Assembly (NCBI GenBank): GCA_004794655.1
Contig: SMMW01000125.1
Coordinates: forward strand, 1,655,001-1,719,000
DNA: 64,000 nt
From: Marisa cornuarietis
Lineage: Eukaryota; Mollusca; Gastropoda; Architaenioglossa; Ampullariidae
Direction of reading: 5' to 3'
Shown: piece after piece, positions 33,649 through 44,530 of the stretch
Layout of the letters: the number at the start of each line of letters is the position of its first letter
Position numbering within the stretch: the first letter of the stretch is position 1
Notes under the pieces: model-generated
The model's database searches: none
Seen by the model: only the letters and a program-made list of their open reading frames with translations
What the model was told of the DNA's origin: nothing
Position numbers and translations under genes: made by a program

Positions 33649-34146
33649 AACACACACACACACACACACACAAAATAAAGAAAATGAAGAGAATCGTACT
33701 CCTGTAAGCTAGTGGAAAAACGAAATCTAGTTTTGTTTATTTATATTATGTTCAGTATTCAGGGGGTGATGTTTAGAACACTCACTCGGAAATATCATCT
33801 TCTGTGATTTGACTTGTTGCTTAAAAGACAATTTTTGCAGTACACCAGTAACTGATAGGACATTTTATATGTGTTATGTTATTCCTACACTAAGAGACAA
33901 TTGCTCGTTGTATGATGATACATCATGTGTTCTTTCACACCTAACGACAAAACGTGTAATCTTATTAGTATTATCTATCTTAAGTTGTATTTCCCTATGT
34001 AGTAGAGGAGTTTTGACTTAAAGTCTTCTTCATTCCTCGGTAAATTTGCAACCTGTGGATAAGCTGCCTTGTTGGGTCAGATGTAAAGTATTAAAGGAGG
34101 AGTTACTATACGAAAATTATTTTGCATTTGTCTGGTTTCTTTGCAG

Positions 34147-34221
34147 CTCCTGGCTGTGAGTCACTTGATGACATTTTGCTGGGTGATAGCCGTACTGGTT
34201 CTCGTGGGGTGGATCTGCTGG
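34147..34221 (+). CDS. Predicted gene, transmembrane exon (cassette 1)
   Basis: Exactly 25 codons, phase 0-0, between 'tctttgcag' and 'gtaggt'. Almost every residue is hydrophobic: 'LLAVSHLMTFCWVIAVLVLV' then 'GWICW'. It is therefore a single membrane-spanning helix encoded by its own exon. It pairs with 40570-40644, which has the same length and phases, the same ICW ending and the same donor context 'atctgctgggtagg'. Confidence 0.7.
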
Positions 34222-34426
34222 GTAGGTCAGCTGTTGTCCTTTTCGTCGGAGTGCTTAGGAGTTTTCATCTTTAAGTGCTTTTTATGCAGTAGCTCATATT
34301 TTACAAATGAAGCTTGGATGGATGTATGTGTGAGGATATGTGTGCATATAAATGATGTGGTGTGGATAGGAAGGATTTATTTGCGTGGTGTATAACTAAA
34401 TGTGAAACGAGGCTAACAATTTAAAT

Positions 34427-34900
34427 ATTGCACTTTACCGGAATTTTTATCATCTTTCTTGTTCTTAATGTTGTCAATAATAGCTTGTTCTCAAAATGTC
34501 ATTATAAGATATTGCGGACGTCCTCCCTCTGTGCTGCTAGGCAGTGGAACTCTCTTCCACACCACAATCGCCACTCGGACTACAAGGCTACATTTAAACG
34601 ATCTATGAAAACTTCTTTGTTCACTAAGTACTATCTCTGATTTACTATTCTTAACTCCCTTGCAATACTGTTTGTCATACTAACCATCATGTAATGACTC
34701 CATCTCACACTGTGTACAGTACCTACATCCCTTCATACCTTCATTCACTACTTTACGTTCTTCTCTTGTACCTCATCTTTATGTTGTTCAGTGCATCTAC
34801 ACTTATCTCACCCTCCACTGTCTGTTATCTTTCATTTATCATTACTGGTCTACGCATAGTGCGATCTATCTTGGTCGTGATGCTGCGCCTTAGAAGCTCC

Positions 34901-34951
<51 letters not shown>
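34427..34951 (+). mobile_element. L2/CR1-like LINE 3' end with (ATT)n tail
   Basis: The last coding part reads 'LCAARQWNSLPHHNRHSDYK' then 'SMKTSLFTKYYL' and stop (34640). A 3' untranslated region follows with the family tail 'gcgatctatcttggtcgtga' and about 16 ATT units (34904-34951). The copy is severely 5'-truncated. It lies in the intron between the TM exon and the next coil exon. Confidence 0.85.
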
Positions 34952-35318
34952 CTGTGACAAGAGAAGTCATGTCATGGTTATTCGTTTAAACTGCATGGGA
35001 CATTTCGCAGTCACCCACTGAAGATGAGACTAGCCTTTAAACTTGTACGTGTTCAGCTTATTCACAAGTTTCCTTTGTACGAGGATAACAATGACAGCGG
35101 ACGATACAGCCACGCCCGTTATGTAGATGTCAGTCTCGGAAATGAAGACAGAACCAGCTTATGTACATTAACCCAGAGTACTGGTTAGACTTCCATTCTC
35201 TTCCTTTTGGCTAGTTCGTTCTAGAGCTTTGCAAATTGATTCTTTGAAAATGAAAAGAGAATTTCACAGGATTATACTTCAAGGGAATAAAGAAAATACA
35301 GGTTTCTTTACATTTCAG

Positions 35319-35506
35319 TGCAAGCTACAGAATGAGACTCACGAGGAGCGCGTGAAGAAGTTCGACACAAGCTACGACGACGTGGAAGACGACAAACTAA
35401 CGGCCGCCCTCGACATGTCTGAGAAAGATGATCTGGTGATGAAAGTGGACAAGCTGAGGGAGAAGAAAGAGATAATGGAGAAGGAGATCCGAATGATGAC
35501 AGAAAA
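35319..35506 (+). CDS. Predicted gene, coil exon (cassette 2)
   Basis: Acceptor 'tacatttcag', donor 'cagaaaa' then 'gtgacc'. Phase 0 in, phase 2 out, the phases demanded by its neighbours. It encodes 62 residues, strongly charged: 'CKLQNETHEERVKKFDTSYD' then an acidic patch, then the coil 'MSEKDDLVMKVDKLREKKEI'. The second part is homologous to the exon at 32647-32786. The first 21 residues have no counterpart there. If unspliced the frame ends at TGA 35508-35510, two codons later, so an alternative short product is possible. The GTGACC donor is weaker than the others. Confidence 0.65.
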
Positions 35507-35899
35507 GTGACCGCTTCAACTATTTATCAGACAGAGAGATTGGCTAACTGATCACATCTCTTAAGTTGCCCTATTTATATATTCTAGACTATATTTCGTT
35601 TTGAGTACTGCATTCATCTATACTATTCATCTATACTATTTATTGAAAGTGATTTTACTTTTATTTTGCACTCATACCCTACCATTATGCTAGGAATTTT
35701 TTTTAGTTTTTGAGTTGCAAATAAGAATTGTTACCTGTTTTACTATTATATTATATTTAATCTTTTAAATTGTTGATCTTGGCTTACAGCTGTTAGAGTG
35801 AGGGATATTTTATTTATACGTAGACCTTTTCCTCTGCTTCCTCGTTCCTTTGCTTTCATTTTGTAGTTCTCTTTCCCACGTACTGGATGTTGAAAGTTG

Positions 35900-36240
35900 A
35901 TTTATATTGGAGTGACATTAGCAAGAACTTCGATCGATGTAAGATTTAATACTGTTGAAGTAATGGTCCAATGGTAACTGCGACATAGTCTATTGAATGT
36001 TTTCTTGAAGTCGATGAAGACATGATATATTTTCCAATAAAAACACGATTGTTAAGGATTTGGTCAACAGTGTCACTGCCAGCCTGTTCCCTTACTAACA
36101 GATTCTCTTTGGCAGGAGGGAGAAAATTCTGGATCACTTTCATCATAAACTTAATTGGGTTGCTAATCAGACTTATGGTCTGATAATTCTGACCTTTCCT
36201 ATCGTTAACTTTCTTAGGGAGGAATATGACCAGTGTCTGC
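35900..36240 (-). mobile_element. LINE reverse transcriptase fragment
   Basis: Minus-strand frames contain 'GQNYQTISLISNPIKFMMKV', then 'REQAGSDTVDQILNNRVFIG', which is the finger region (NYR-ISL-S---K, then EEQAGFR-GRST-EQI) of RTE/CR1-type RTs with a deletion in the FR-GRS block. There is no catalytic box. It lies in an intron. The region just upstream on that strand (36240-36600) is open but unrecognised. Confidence 0.6.
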
Positions 36241-36849
36241 GTCTACTCTTGCTTTCACTTGCACCTGGTAAATAATTTGCTGATTCTTCACACAATCGTT
36301 CCCATTATGAAGGTCACTGCTGTCAAGCCTGCCACCGCCATCAGTGGACCTGCCCTCGCCAAGAAGACTCAGGCCGTCGACTAACGTGCAGTCAGCACAA
36401 CACTCGTTACATAACGGCAAGTCCGTGCTCTCCACCAATGTGGCAAAGTGAATGAGCTCACTTGAGAGCTCAGGGGCTAGAGATGACATTGTGGAACTGG
36501 CAAGGGTACTATAGACCGGGTAAGGGGAGATGCAGAAACAGGCCGCTCTTAGTTGGTCTCACCTTTATAGCAGGGTAATGTTAGTCCGAGTGGCTGCCAA
36601 CTCCCACAAATGCACGCTCCCACCTGGGTCCGTGTGATCCAGGACATGGAACATAATTTACAAACAGTTGGAGAAGGCAAGCGGTACCTAGAAAGATTAT
36701 CCTCGCTGTTATCAGCCCAGACGCATATCAGCAATGGGCCGGCACAGTGGCCCGCTTCAGACTTGGCGAGACGAATGAGTGGGGCCTCCGCTTGCTAGAG
36801 CTTGCACAGTCACAGATAAGTCTGCTAACACTTTTGGATTATCACAAAA

Positions 36850-37765
36850 GGACACGGCACGTGACTTTTTTATCTCCTGATAGGTCGTTCTGCAACCAGA
36901 TCGACTTGATCTTACTCTTGAGGTGTTTCAAATCGAGCATCAATCAGCTAAAAAAGAAGGCATATCCAGGCGCGAATATTAACGGTGACTACAACATGCT
37001 CTTGAAGCTAAAAGTGAAGCACCACACGCCCACCTACGCATTCGCTTTGACCTGGAGAAATTTTAGAAAGTCGCAGAAAGCTTCCAGGCACAAGTCGAAG
37101 GGAAAGTCGCCACCATGACTTTGATTGACTGTAATGTGGACACCCTATCGGGTCACCTCAAAGAGGTGCTCTTAACCTCTGATGAATTCAAGGCGTTCCA
37201 AGGCGAAGAAACAACCCTGGGTTAGGAAGGAAGTTTGCAACATTTCTCACCGCCGACGAGCCCCAAGAAGCAAGAAACTGAATAATCATGACGCAGTCAA
37301 AGCAGGAAGGTCAATCACGAAATTCGGAAAGCTATGAGGGCAGTCAGGGCAACCTGGATCGAGGATAGATGCAATGTGAGTGATGAGGGCATGACCTGGG
37401 GATAGAACCGCAAGGCTTTCCACCTACTTAAGACCCTGAACAATGAGCGCCAGTAGAAATCGCCCGGGATCGAAGGCAGCAAGAGTCGCCAGCTCACAGA
37501 GGACAAAGTAGTCCTAGACCGATGTACTGAATACTGCAGCAAGGTTTGCAACTTTCCGCTTTCTGCGGACTCCAGAATCCTTCAGGAAAATAAGGAAACG
37601 ACCGAAAACCCAGACGACCTACAAGTCTTAAGGGAAGAGGTCAAAAGGGCGATCTGGAGGCTGAAGGGAGGTAAATCTCCAGGAGTGGATAACGTTCCAG
37701 CGAGTTGATCAAAGGTGCCAGGGAGGAGATCGTGAAGGCACTGTCAGAAGATCTCGGCAACTAAG
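36850..37765 (+). mobile_element. RTE-like LINE fragment (endonuclease end to RT start)
   Basis: The frame 36747-37118 carries 'TFLSPDRSFCNQIDLILL' and 'SSINQLKKKAYPGANINGDY', the endonuclease C-terminus of RTE-like elements (SPDG---NQIDYIL ... PGAD--SDH, the catalytic SDH here replaced by NGDY). After frameshifts come 'IRFDLEKF' type sequence, 'NPDDLQVLREEVKRAIWRLK' and 'GGKSPGVDNVPA' (RT finger). Homology ends near 37765. Several stops; dead copy in an intron. Confidence 0.8.
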
Positions 37766-38148
37766 AAGTGGCCATATCATTCACTGCATTATTAATAATG
37801 AGCTTTGAAGAGAGCTCGAGAAATGTGTATCATCTCGAGTTTTCCTATCAGCCGCACGGATGGAAGGACGGACAAAGAGTTAATGAACGAATTTGATTTG
37901 ATATTTCACTGGTCCATTACCAGCAAAGATGAGTCATAGCAACGGTTGCAAAGTAGCTTTATTTGTTTTAATGGCAGCAAATTTAGTATGTCACTCTAAA
38001 CTGTCATATGTTACTGGCATCTTGGGTTTTCTTGGCCAGCATGCCTGTATTCTACCCGACCTTTTCATTAGTACATTTGTTTGCTTGTCCTGAATCCTGA
38101 ATCTTCTTGGATGTCTGTCTGTATACCTGTCTTTCTGTTTCTTCTAAG

Positions 38149-38278
38149 GCTGGTTGAACTCCAACAGCAGCGCGACAATTTCCTGGATCCAGCGAAGAAG
38201 CTGATAACCTCAGAACAACATTCGCAAACCTTGGAGACAATCGATAAGTTGGTGGAAGGGGTTCAGGCTTTGTGTTTT
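38149..38278 (+). CDS. Predicted gene, LxELQQxRD exon (cassette 2)
   Basis: Pyrimidine-rich tract and acceptor 'cttctaag'; strong donor 'tgtgtttt' then 'gtaagt'. Phase 2 in, phase 0 out. It encodes 43 residues: 'LVELQQQRDNFLDPAKKLIT' onward, ending 'VEGVQALCF'. It matches the cassette-1 exon at 33152-33278 in length (43 versus 42 codons), in phase, in the starting motif and in the hydrophobic end. The middle is less basic than in cassette 1. Confidence 0.7.
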
Positions 38279-38863
38279 GTAAGTACTGTTCAGCGCAGTA
38301 GGGAACTTGTATGTAGTAATCATGAAGTACTTTATAATCGGTTAAAATCTATAGCTGATTGGAATAGTTACACATACATTAATTTCCTGTGTTCAGAGCT
38401 ATCTTGAGCTGTATGTTCTTGTCCTCCATTCTATTCATCTATGCCAGGACTTATAGTTGCCAATAATATTATTGTCCAAGTAAATACTCCGACTTTCAAG
38501 CACAGACAACGAAATGGAGTCGTTTTATCAAAATCCTGACAAGGTTATAAAGAAAGTGCCAGAAAAGAGATCCTCGGTCTGCTCGGTGGATGAAACACTA
38601 CGGTCTGCCAAACGCTTACCTGAAATAATCAGAAAAGATGGGTGAATTTGGCCTTGGTGAAACAGCAACAGGGCATCAGACTCTAAGAGTTTGTGTAGAG
38701 CCATAAAATCTTAACCAATACCCTACGCCTCTACAAGAAATCAAATGCGTCAAATTGGCACACGCCAGTTGGTTTGGTCTATAACCAAATCAGTTTCATT
38801 CTGCTGCCTAGAAGCTTCAAATTTAGAATCACAAAGGCTAAGTAAAGGACATATAGAGGAACT

Positions 38864-40320
38864 GGCATAGAAAACGATTACGACCTTATCTTCCCGAGCC
38901 TGAAGTTAAAGCTAGAGTGCTATTCAAACATCCTCCAAATTCCGCTCGATTTGGACAATCCTCAAAGCCATAATTGAAAGAAAAACTCCCCGCACTAAAT
39001 TTGGTGGACTGTAGCAAAGAAGTGCTGATGACAACTGCCCAGGGAGTGCTAGGGTGCCAAAAGAAAAAGAAATATACCATGGTGGCAAACAACGTTCTGG
39101 ATCTCTGTGACCAAAGAAGAAAATAGAAGAAAACCCGAAGGAGCTTCAAGACCTCACAAGACTTCAGCCATCGAAGACAGCAATGACTGCCTCCTCACAT
39201 AAAGCACTGCTGCTCTCAACTAATAGACTGAATATTGAAAAAAACGAACATCCTTCAAAACAGCTAGACTAGAATCAACAAACGTACAGATTTACTAGTC
39301 CTATGGGAAGCTGAAAGAACGGTACGCAATCTGAAGAAAGGAAAGTCACCTGCCGTTGACGACATTCTATGTGAGTTACTTCAGCTTTGCGAAAATGAAG
39401 CAACAAAGTATCTTATTGCTCTCTTCCGAAGAGTTAAAAAACATTAAAAATGGCACAAATAATTCGCAGTCACTACGCCTCTTCTTTCACAAGAGGAAAC
39501 AACAAACAGTGATAGAACTACACAACACTAAGCCAATATATCAACCCAGGCAATATCATTCTGAATGTCATACAAAATCGCATGAGCACATCCACTAAAG
39601 AACTGCTAACAGAAGAACAACCCAGCTGAAGAGAGTTTTGATTATCGCATCTTCATAGACAAGCATCTTCGTCATGAGGGACCTCTGCAACAATGCCATA
39701 GAGCTTGAAAAGGATTTTGATCCAGTATTACAGACAGCCAAAATGCGAGCCTTCTTTCACACACTAGTAGGCATCTGTTGTCCCTTACCATCTGTGCTGT
39801 TTAAAGTCTTCTAGGAGAACATCATGTACGAAACCCTTTACGACTATCACAATTCCATTTCCATTGGTGGTAGGCCGACTTGTTAACTATTCTTTACAGA
39901 CGACATCAATCTGATAGCGGGCACTAAGTGTGATGCCACCAACAGACATATAGACAGTTCGAACGAAATAGAATGGACGCCAGCTATTACAAGAACAAAG
40001 TCATGGTGAGTGGCAACGGCAAAGGATATATATATATATACACACACATTGTCGCGGTACGGCTCGAGGAGAACCTAGAAGCTCCACGACAGATATCCAC
40101 ATTAGGATCGCGACAGCACAGGCGATAATGGCCCGGCTTGACAGGGTGTGGCGTAGCCATAACATCAGGCATACTATAAAGCACAATCCCACGTAGTTCT
40201 AATCCCGATTTATGGTTGTGAAATGTGTACTCTGGTTGCCGATACTGGGAGAAAAATCGAGCACTGTTCGCTATCACCCAAGGTAGGTATAAGTGGTGGT
40301 CACATCTATCCATATGCCCC
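38864..40320 (+). mobile_element. RTE-like LINE, second decayed copy
   Basis: Scattered plus-strand frames read 'GIENDYDLIFPSLKLKLE' (endonuclease end), 'DLDNPQS', RT pieces around 39300-39420 and 39600-39760, 'SISIGGR'-like sequence at 39850-39890 followed by 'TDDIN' where the catalytic ADDI box belongs, and a C-terminal part (40070-40260) matching the DIRIRIATAQAIMARLDRVW ... LIYGCEMCTL region. A (TA)n-(CA)n run interrupts it at 40025-40048. No frame survives beyond about 80 codons, so it is older than most copies here. Confidence 0.75.
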
Positions 40321-40569
40321 TACCAGTCAATGACCGGTACCAATCAATCTACGACTGACTGACGATGATATTCTTGTATTTATAATCTGTTTATTTAAGG
40401 GATCGTTGACTAATAAGATAATATTTAGAAAGAAGCATATTTTATGTGCCGCTGTGATTTTGCAGTGATTGTTGCTATGGAACAGCTTGGGGTTGGGAGG
40501 AGGTCCTTTGTCTTGTACGATTTGTTCTGTAATGGTGTTATCATTTCCCTTGAAACTCATTTTTTACAG

Positions 40570-40644
40570 CTGTTTGTTTTATTCTGCCTGTTGACGTGGT
40601 ATTTGGTGTTCGCCATTTTTGCGGTGATGGCGTGCATCTGCTGG
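40570..40644 (+). CDS. Predicted gene, transmembrane exon (cassette 2)
   Basis: 25 codons, phase 0-0, acceptor 'tttttacag', donor 'gtaggc'. It encodes 'LFVLFCLLTWYLVFAIFAVM' then 'ACICW', one membrane-spanning helix. Eight of 25 residues are identical to the cassette-1 TM exon, including L1, T9, V13, A15 and the ICW end. The coding and donor sequence 'atctgctgggtagg' is identical across the exon border. Confidence 0.7.
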
Positions 40645-41238
40645 GTAGGCTGGCTGTTTCTCTTTATTTACTTATATATAAAAGTAAATATGAGTATAGT
40701 TTACTTTAAAATCATATTTCGACGCTAACGGGTTTTATTATGTATCCTTCTCTTGTATTTTTTATTCCTCCTTTATCATTGTCTCAGAGATGGGCTTATA
40801 ACCATAGTCATGAAAACTGCGGTTCAGAGAGAGTCTGGTCGTTTGGTAGAAATGTGCCACTTTAAACTTTTAGTACTATTTTTGTTTTTCTTAGCCTTAG
40901 GCAATAACCCAAAGAGATGTGAGTCACCATCAATATTGCAATAGGACAGAAAGTACTAAATGAAGTAGCAGATGGAAATATATAAATGGTCCTTAAGGGC
41001 CCACCTGACTGAAAAATGAAAAAAGCAGGCCAATTGATCACTTTTCAAAATGAGCTAAAAGAAGTGCGCAGACATTTGAGACAATAAATTTCCAAGGTAT
41101 TGTTTTGAAAATGCAATGTGAATTTTAATTGTCGAGTAAATTGATTTAAATTTTAACATCACTGAAGCCCCTCCAGTGCAAGAGATATGAGCCTTTATTA
41201 TGTTTTTTCCAATGCTTTACTTTTGCTCTCTGTTTCAG

Positions 41239-41364
41239 TATTTTCTGGAGAAACTGCGGGGACGTTTAGAAGCTGAGAACAGTGTCCATGAAATGAATGA
41301 GAAACTCAAGTCTATGGAGTCACATTACGCTGAACTCGAGAAAACTCACGCTGAACTCCAGAAG
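41239..41364 (+). CDS. Predicted gene, third coil exon
   Basis: Acceptor 'ctgtttcag', donor 'cagaag' then 'gtgtac'; 126 bp, 42 codons, phase 0-0. It encodes 'YFLEKLRGRLEAENSVHEMN' and 'KLKSMESHYAELEKTHAELQ', a clear coiled coil with Leu/Met heptads. It follows the second TM segment directly. The frame stays open past the donor to 41424 through the edge of a minus-strand LINE fragment, with another possible donor at 41410 ('aacctg' then 'gtgaga'). Confidence 0.65.
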
Positions 41365-41377
41365 GTGTACTATTTTA

Positions 41378-42664
41378 ATATCAGCATAGGATTGATGAGA
41401 AACCTGGTGAGACTCGATGCATGATGAAAGGGGCTTAGTATACAGGATGAACAGAACTGGGCCAAGTACTGAGCCTTGGGGAAGACCACAGAAAAGTGAA
41501 GCAGGGCGAGATGTCTGACCATCAACTGACACAGTCTGGGTCCTATCAGTGAGATAGGAGTTAAACCATGAGAGGGCAGGTCCAGAAATCCCGTAGAGGG
41601 TGTGGAGTCTGTGAAGAAGCAGAGAGTGGTCTATAGTGTCAAATGCAGCAGACAGGTCCAGTAGGGTTAATGGAGAGACATCACCACTGTCAAGAGCAGA
41701 TAATATGTCTGTTGTTACTTTAATAAGAGTGGTCTCGGTGCTGTGGAAAGGTCTATACGCCGACTGAGCTTGTGGGATAAGATGGTGCTCTTGTAAGTAT
41801 GCCCAGAGCTGTGTCAAAACTATTTTCTCTATGATCTTAGAGAGAAAAGACAAGTTTGGAAACTGGACGGTAGTTGTTCAGCACATTGACATCAAGCGTG
41901 GATTTCTTTAGAAGTGGCCTCACCACCGCATTTTTGAACAAAGATGGGAAAACACCTGACGACAGGCTGACATTTACAATAATTGTGATGGCAGGAAGTA
42001 GAGTATCTAGGCACTCGAGCAGAAGGCTTGTGGGCATCGGATCTAACTCGCAAGTTGTTGGTTTAGCTTTTAGAATAACCGCTTTCACATCGGTCTCAGA
42101 GACTGGTAGGAACTTGGACATGGAGCATCCCGGGAGGGCATCACAGGAGATGCTGTCAAGCGCCGACACCGAGTCTAAAGTTGATCGAATGTCCGATATC
42201 TTGCTGGTGAAATAATCACTAAAAACTTGCGGCAGCAGTGAAGCAGGGTAGGCAGTAGGCAGTGGTGTTGCTGTACAAGATCCAGTTATTTGAGAGCAGA
42301 TGGCAAAGAGCTTTTTGGAGGAGGTGCAGTTAATTATTTGGCCCTGAAGATATCATGCTTTAGCCGCATAAATGCATTTTGCAACGCTTCGCTTTGCGGC
42401 ATTGTAAATTTCTTTGTGGATGACGAGTCCAGTCTTCCGCCAAACACGTTCAGCTCGCCGGCGCGTGCGCTTCAGGTCACGGAGTTCGACACGGATGTGT
42501 GAATACCAAGACGCACATTTAGACTGGCGCATCAGACGTCGAGACACTGGGTCACGTGGTCATCAACTACTCTACACAAAACACAGTCAATTGCTCGGCA
42601 GAGGGTGGTTGGAGGAGCGCCATCTGCAGCTGTGCTTTGAATGCTAGTCTATCCACATTTTGTA
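41378..42664 (-). mobile_element. L2/CR1-like LINE fragment, copy B
   Basis: From the 5' side on the minus strand: linker 'CASWYSHIRVELRDLKRTRR' (42547 down), 'MSKFLPVSETDVKAVILKAK' and 'PTTCELDPMPTSLLLECLDT' (42169 frame), a frameshift near 41845, then 'QSAYRPFHSTETTLIKVTTD', 'LLDLSAAFDTIDHSLL', 'GLPQGSVLGPVLFILYT' and 'HQVSHQSYAD' at 41378, where homology stops in the middle of the catalytic box. No endonuclease and no RT C-terminus remain. The DNA is homologous to copy A (3062-3410). Its lower end lies only 14 bp from the donor of the third coil exon. Confidence 0.9.
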
Positions 42665-42666
42665 AT

Positions 42667-42678
42667 ATATCAACGATC
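42667..42678. repeat. Target-site duplication, left copy
   Basis: 'atatcaacgatc' immediately before the RNase-H LINE insertion; identical 12 bp at 43095-43106. Confidence 0.85.
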
Positions 42679-43094
42679 ATATATCACCACCTTCAATGAA
42701 GTCAAAACCATCATCAAGGCCAAACAGCATAACAAATGGCTACAGCAACACCCACGTTTCAACCAGAACGACCCATACTACCTGCTCACAAGGGCCGAAC
42801 AGGTCATTATTTTCAGACTGAGGACAGTCCACAACCGTCTCAATCACCACCTATACACCAAACTCTGGATCGGCCAGACGGACAGATGCCCGTGCCAGAC
42901 AGACAGCCAGACAACAAAACATCTACTGCAAGAATGCCCCATACACAAAGACCTCAGACACCGCATCTGGACTGATGAGACGCCGATATCAAGGAAGCTA
43001 CACGGCAGTCTGGAGGACCTGCGGCGCACAGCATCATTTGTACAAGAGGCAGGCGTATCCATTTGAGTGACCGACAACAACAACAACATATATC
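42679..43094 (+). mobile_element. Young 5'-truncated RNase-H-type LINE, 416 bp
   Basis: An open frame (42641-43066) encodes the C-terminal tail of an RNase-H-bearing LINE polyprotein: 'EVKTIIKAKQHNKWLQQHP', 'LLTRAEQVIIFRLRTVHNRL', the CCHC-like knuckle 'CPCQTDSQTTKHLLQECP' and 'SLEDLRRTASFVQEAGVSI', stop at 43064-43066. A short (CAA)n tail follows (43077-43087). It is flanked by a perfect 12-bp duplication, 'atatcaacgatc', at 42667-42678 and 43095-43106. It inserted just beyond the 5' edge of copy B. Confidence 0.9.
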
Positions 43095-43106
43095 ATATCA
43101 ACGATC
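43095..43106. repeat. Target-site duplication, right copy
   Basis: 'atatcaacgatc' directly after the (CAA)n tail of the insertion; identical to 42667-42678. Confidence 0.85.
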
Positions 43107-43289
43107 GCAGGAATATTTTTGTAGATACACATTAATTACGCATTTGTATTTTTCCAAGCACATTATAAAATACAATATCTATTTTTTAAAGCCAGAATGT
43201 GTGTCTTATTTAAAGTGATTAATGTACATGATGTTCTAAGTTGTAGTATGTCTAAAGTTACCAACATCTTGGTGTCTGTTTAAAGGCAG

Positions 43290-43388
43290 GAGTAGACATC
43301 GCCAACAACGTAGACGAAGCAAAGGTGACTGTATCTATCGGCAAAGTTCAAATAGAAGTGGGGAAAGGGTCAATTGTCGATGCACAAG
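43290..43388 (+). CDS. Predicted gene, strand-repeat exon 1
   Basis: Acceptor 'aaaggcag', donor 'gcacaag' then 'gtacat'; 99 bp, phase 1-1. It encodes 'VDIANNVDEAKVTVSIGKVQ' then 'IEVGKGSIVDAQ' before a split Gly codon. Alternating hydrophobic residues and Gly turns suggest one coil of a beta-type repeat. The preceding exon ends in phase 0, so either an exon lies unseen between 41365 and 43289, or the alternative acceptor 'tttaaag' (43285) is used, which gives phase 0. Confidence 0.6.
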
Positions 43389-43682
43389 GTACATTTAAAC
43401 TTGTTCAGATTGTCATCGTACAAATTTACATCTTGCTTATTATTGCCTATGCAGATGTCACATGACGTTCTCAATTTATCTTTTGTTATGTGTACTCCAT
43501 GATAGAAAGAACTGTGTAGTTACAATTTTGAGCCTGATATCACATGACGTTCTCAATTCATGTTTATTGTGTAGACAGTCTATGTTTATCTACACATGTA
43601 CATGTGTGTTTGTGAATGCAACATACACGCATACAAACAAGGGATAGGGGTAATTCTCACAAGCATGTCACTTTTCATGCAG

Positions 43683-43787
43683 GGTACGGGATGAAGATAG
43701 CCAATAGAGCAAAGGTGGCAGATGTGAAGGTCAAGTATGAGGACGTCACATGGAAGCTTGGCGAAGGAGTTAAAGTAAAGACCAAAG
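43683..43787 (+). CDS. Predicted gene, strand-repeat exon 2
   Basis: Acceptor 'cttttcatgcag', donor 'accaaag' then 'gtaatt'; 105 bp, phase 1-1. It encodes 'YGMKIANRAKVADVKVKYED' then 'VTWKLGEGVKVKTK', again ending next to a split Gly codon. It joins strand-repeat exon 1 in frame across a 294-bp intron. Confidence 0.65.
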
Positions 43788-43993
43788 GTAATTACAACTT
43801 AACCAGTTTTTTTTTTAAATTAGTTTTCGAACCAAGACGTGTTAGTATACTTTCTGTCCTATGCAAAAGACAGCTGCTACGCAATTTACACCCTAAACAG
43901 TCAACCGATTACCGTACATTTAACAAGTAATTTATCATGCTGTGGTTAAAAAGGGATTAAACCAAATCTCACTCTCCTTGCGTTTTGCTGTGA

Positions 43994-44094
43994 AAACAGA
44001 ATTAGGGCATAGCCACAAGATAAGGTTCACTACCAAGTACAAGCTGTACAAATCCCTGGTAGTGCCAATCCTGCTGTACGGATGTGACTGTAAC
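43994..44094 (+). mobile_element. RTE-like LINE fragment, RT C-terminus
   Basis: The DNA reads '(K)IRFTTKYKLYKSLVVPILL' followed by 'YGCD', the well-conserved C-terminal block of RTE-like RT, then stops abruptly. It is about 100 bp long and overlaps the region represented at 19226-19415. Confidence 0.75.
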
Positions 44095-44530
44095 GTTTTG
44101 GGTGAATAGTACACTTATAAATGGATGCGAGCGTGAATGTACATCTACATATAAGGAAAGGGGACGCGTTGCTGGCTCTCTTCACTCCCGATTTACATCC
44201 TGACACACCCTCTCACTCGAACTTCGCACGTCCACGCGCAAACACAGAACACTATCTTCGCTCACGTGTGCAAAAACACTGAAAACACAGTTGTACAGCA
44301 CAAGGCAAATAATTATTAACACACAATAAACAAAAGAATAGATGAATAGAAATCAACTTTTGGCTAAGCACAAATGGTAATAGGGTGGAGTGACAAAAGG
44401 CCACCACAAAGTAATGCTTAATAAAAAGTTACTATTGTCAGGTTTTAAATATACATGTAAAAGACACTTTCCTTACAGCTGAGTACGAGTCCTGTGTCAG
44501 CGTAACGATTCGCCCCAGGACGAAGGGGAA

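Noticed and set aside
36600..36800. Open frame 'APTWVRVIQDMEHNLQ' as a LINE C-terminus
   Set aside because: Resembles the tail of some LINE polyproteins, but too short and isolated to assign.
42641..43066. 141-codon plus-strand frame as a host gene
   Set aside because: It is the C-terminus of an RNase-H-bearing LINE, with a (CAA)n tail and target duplications.
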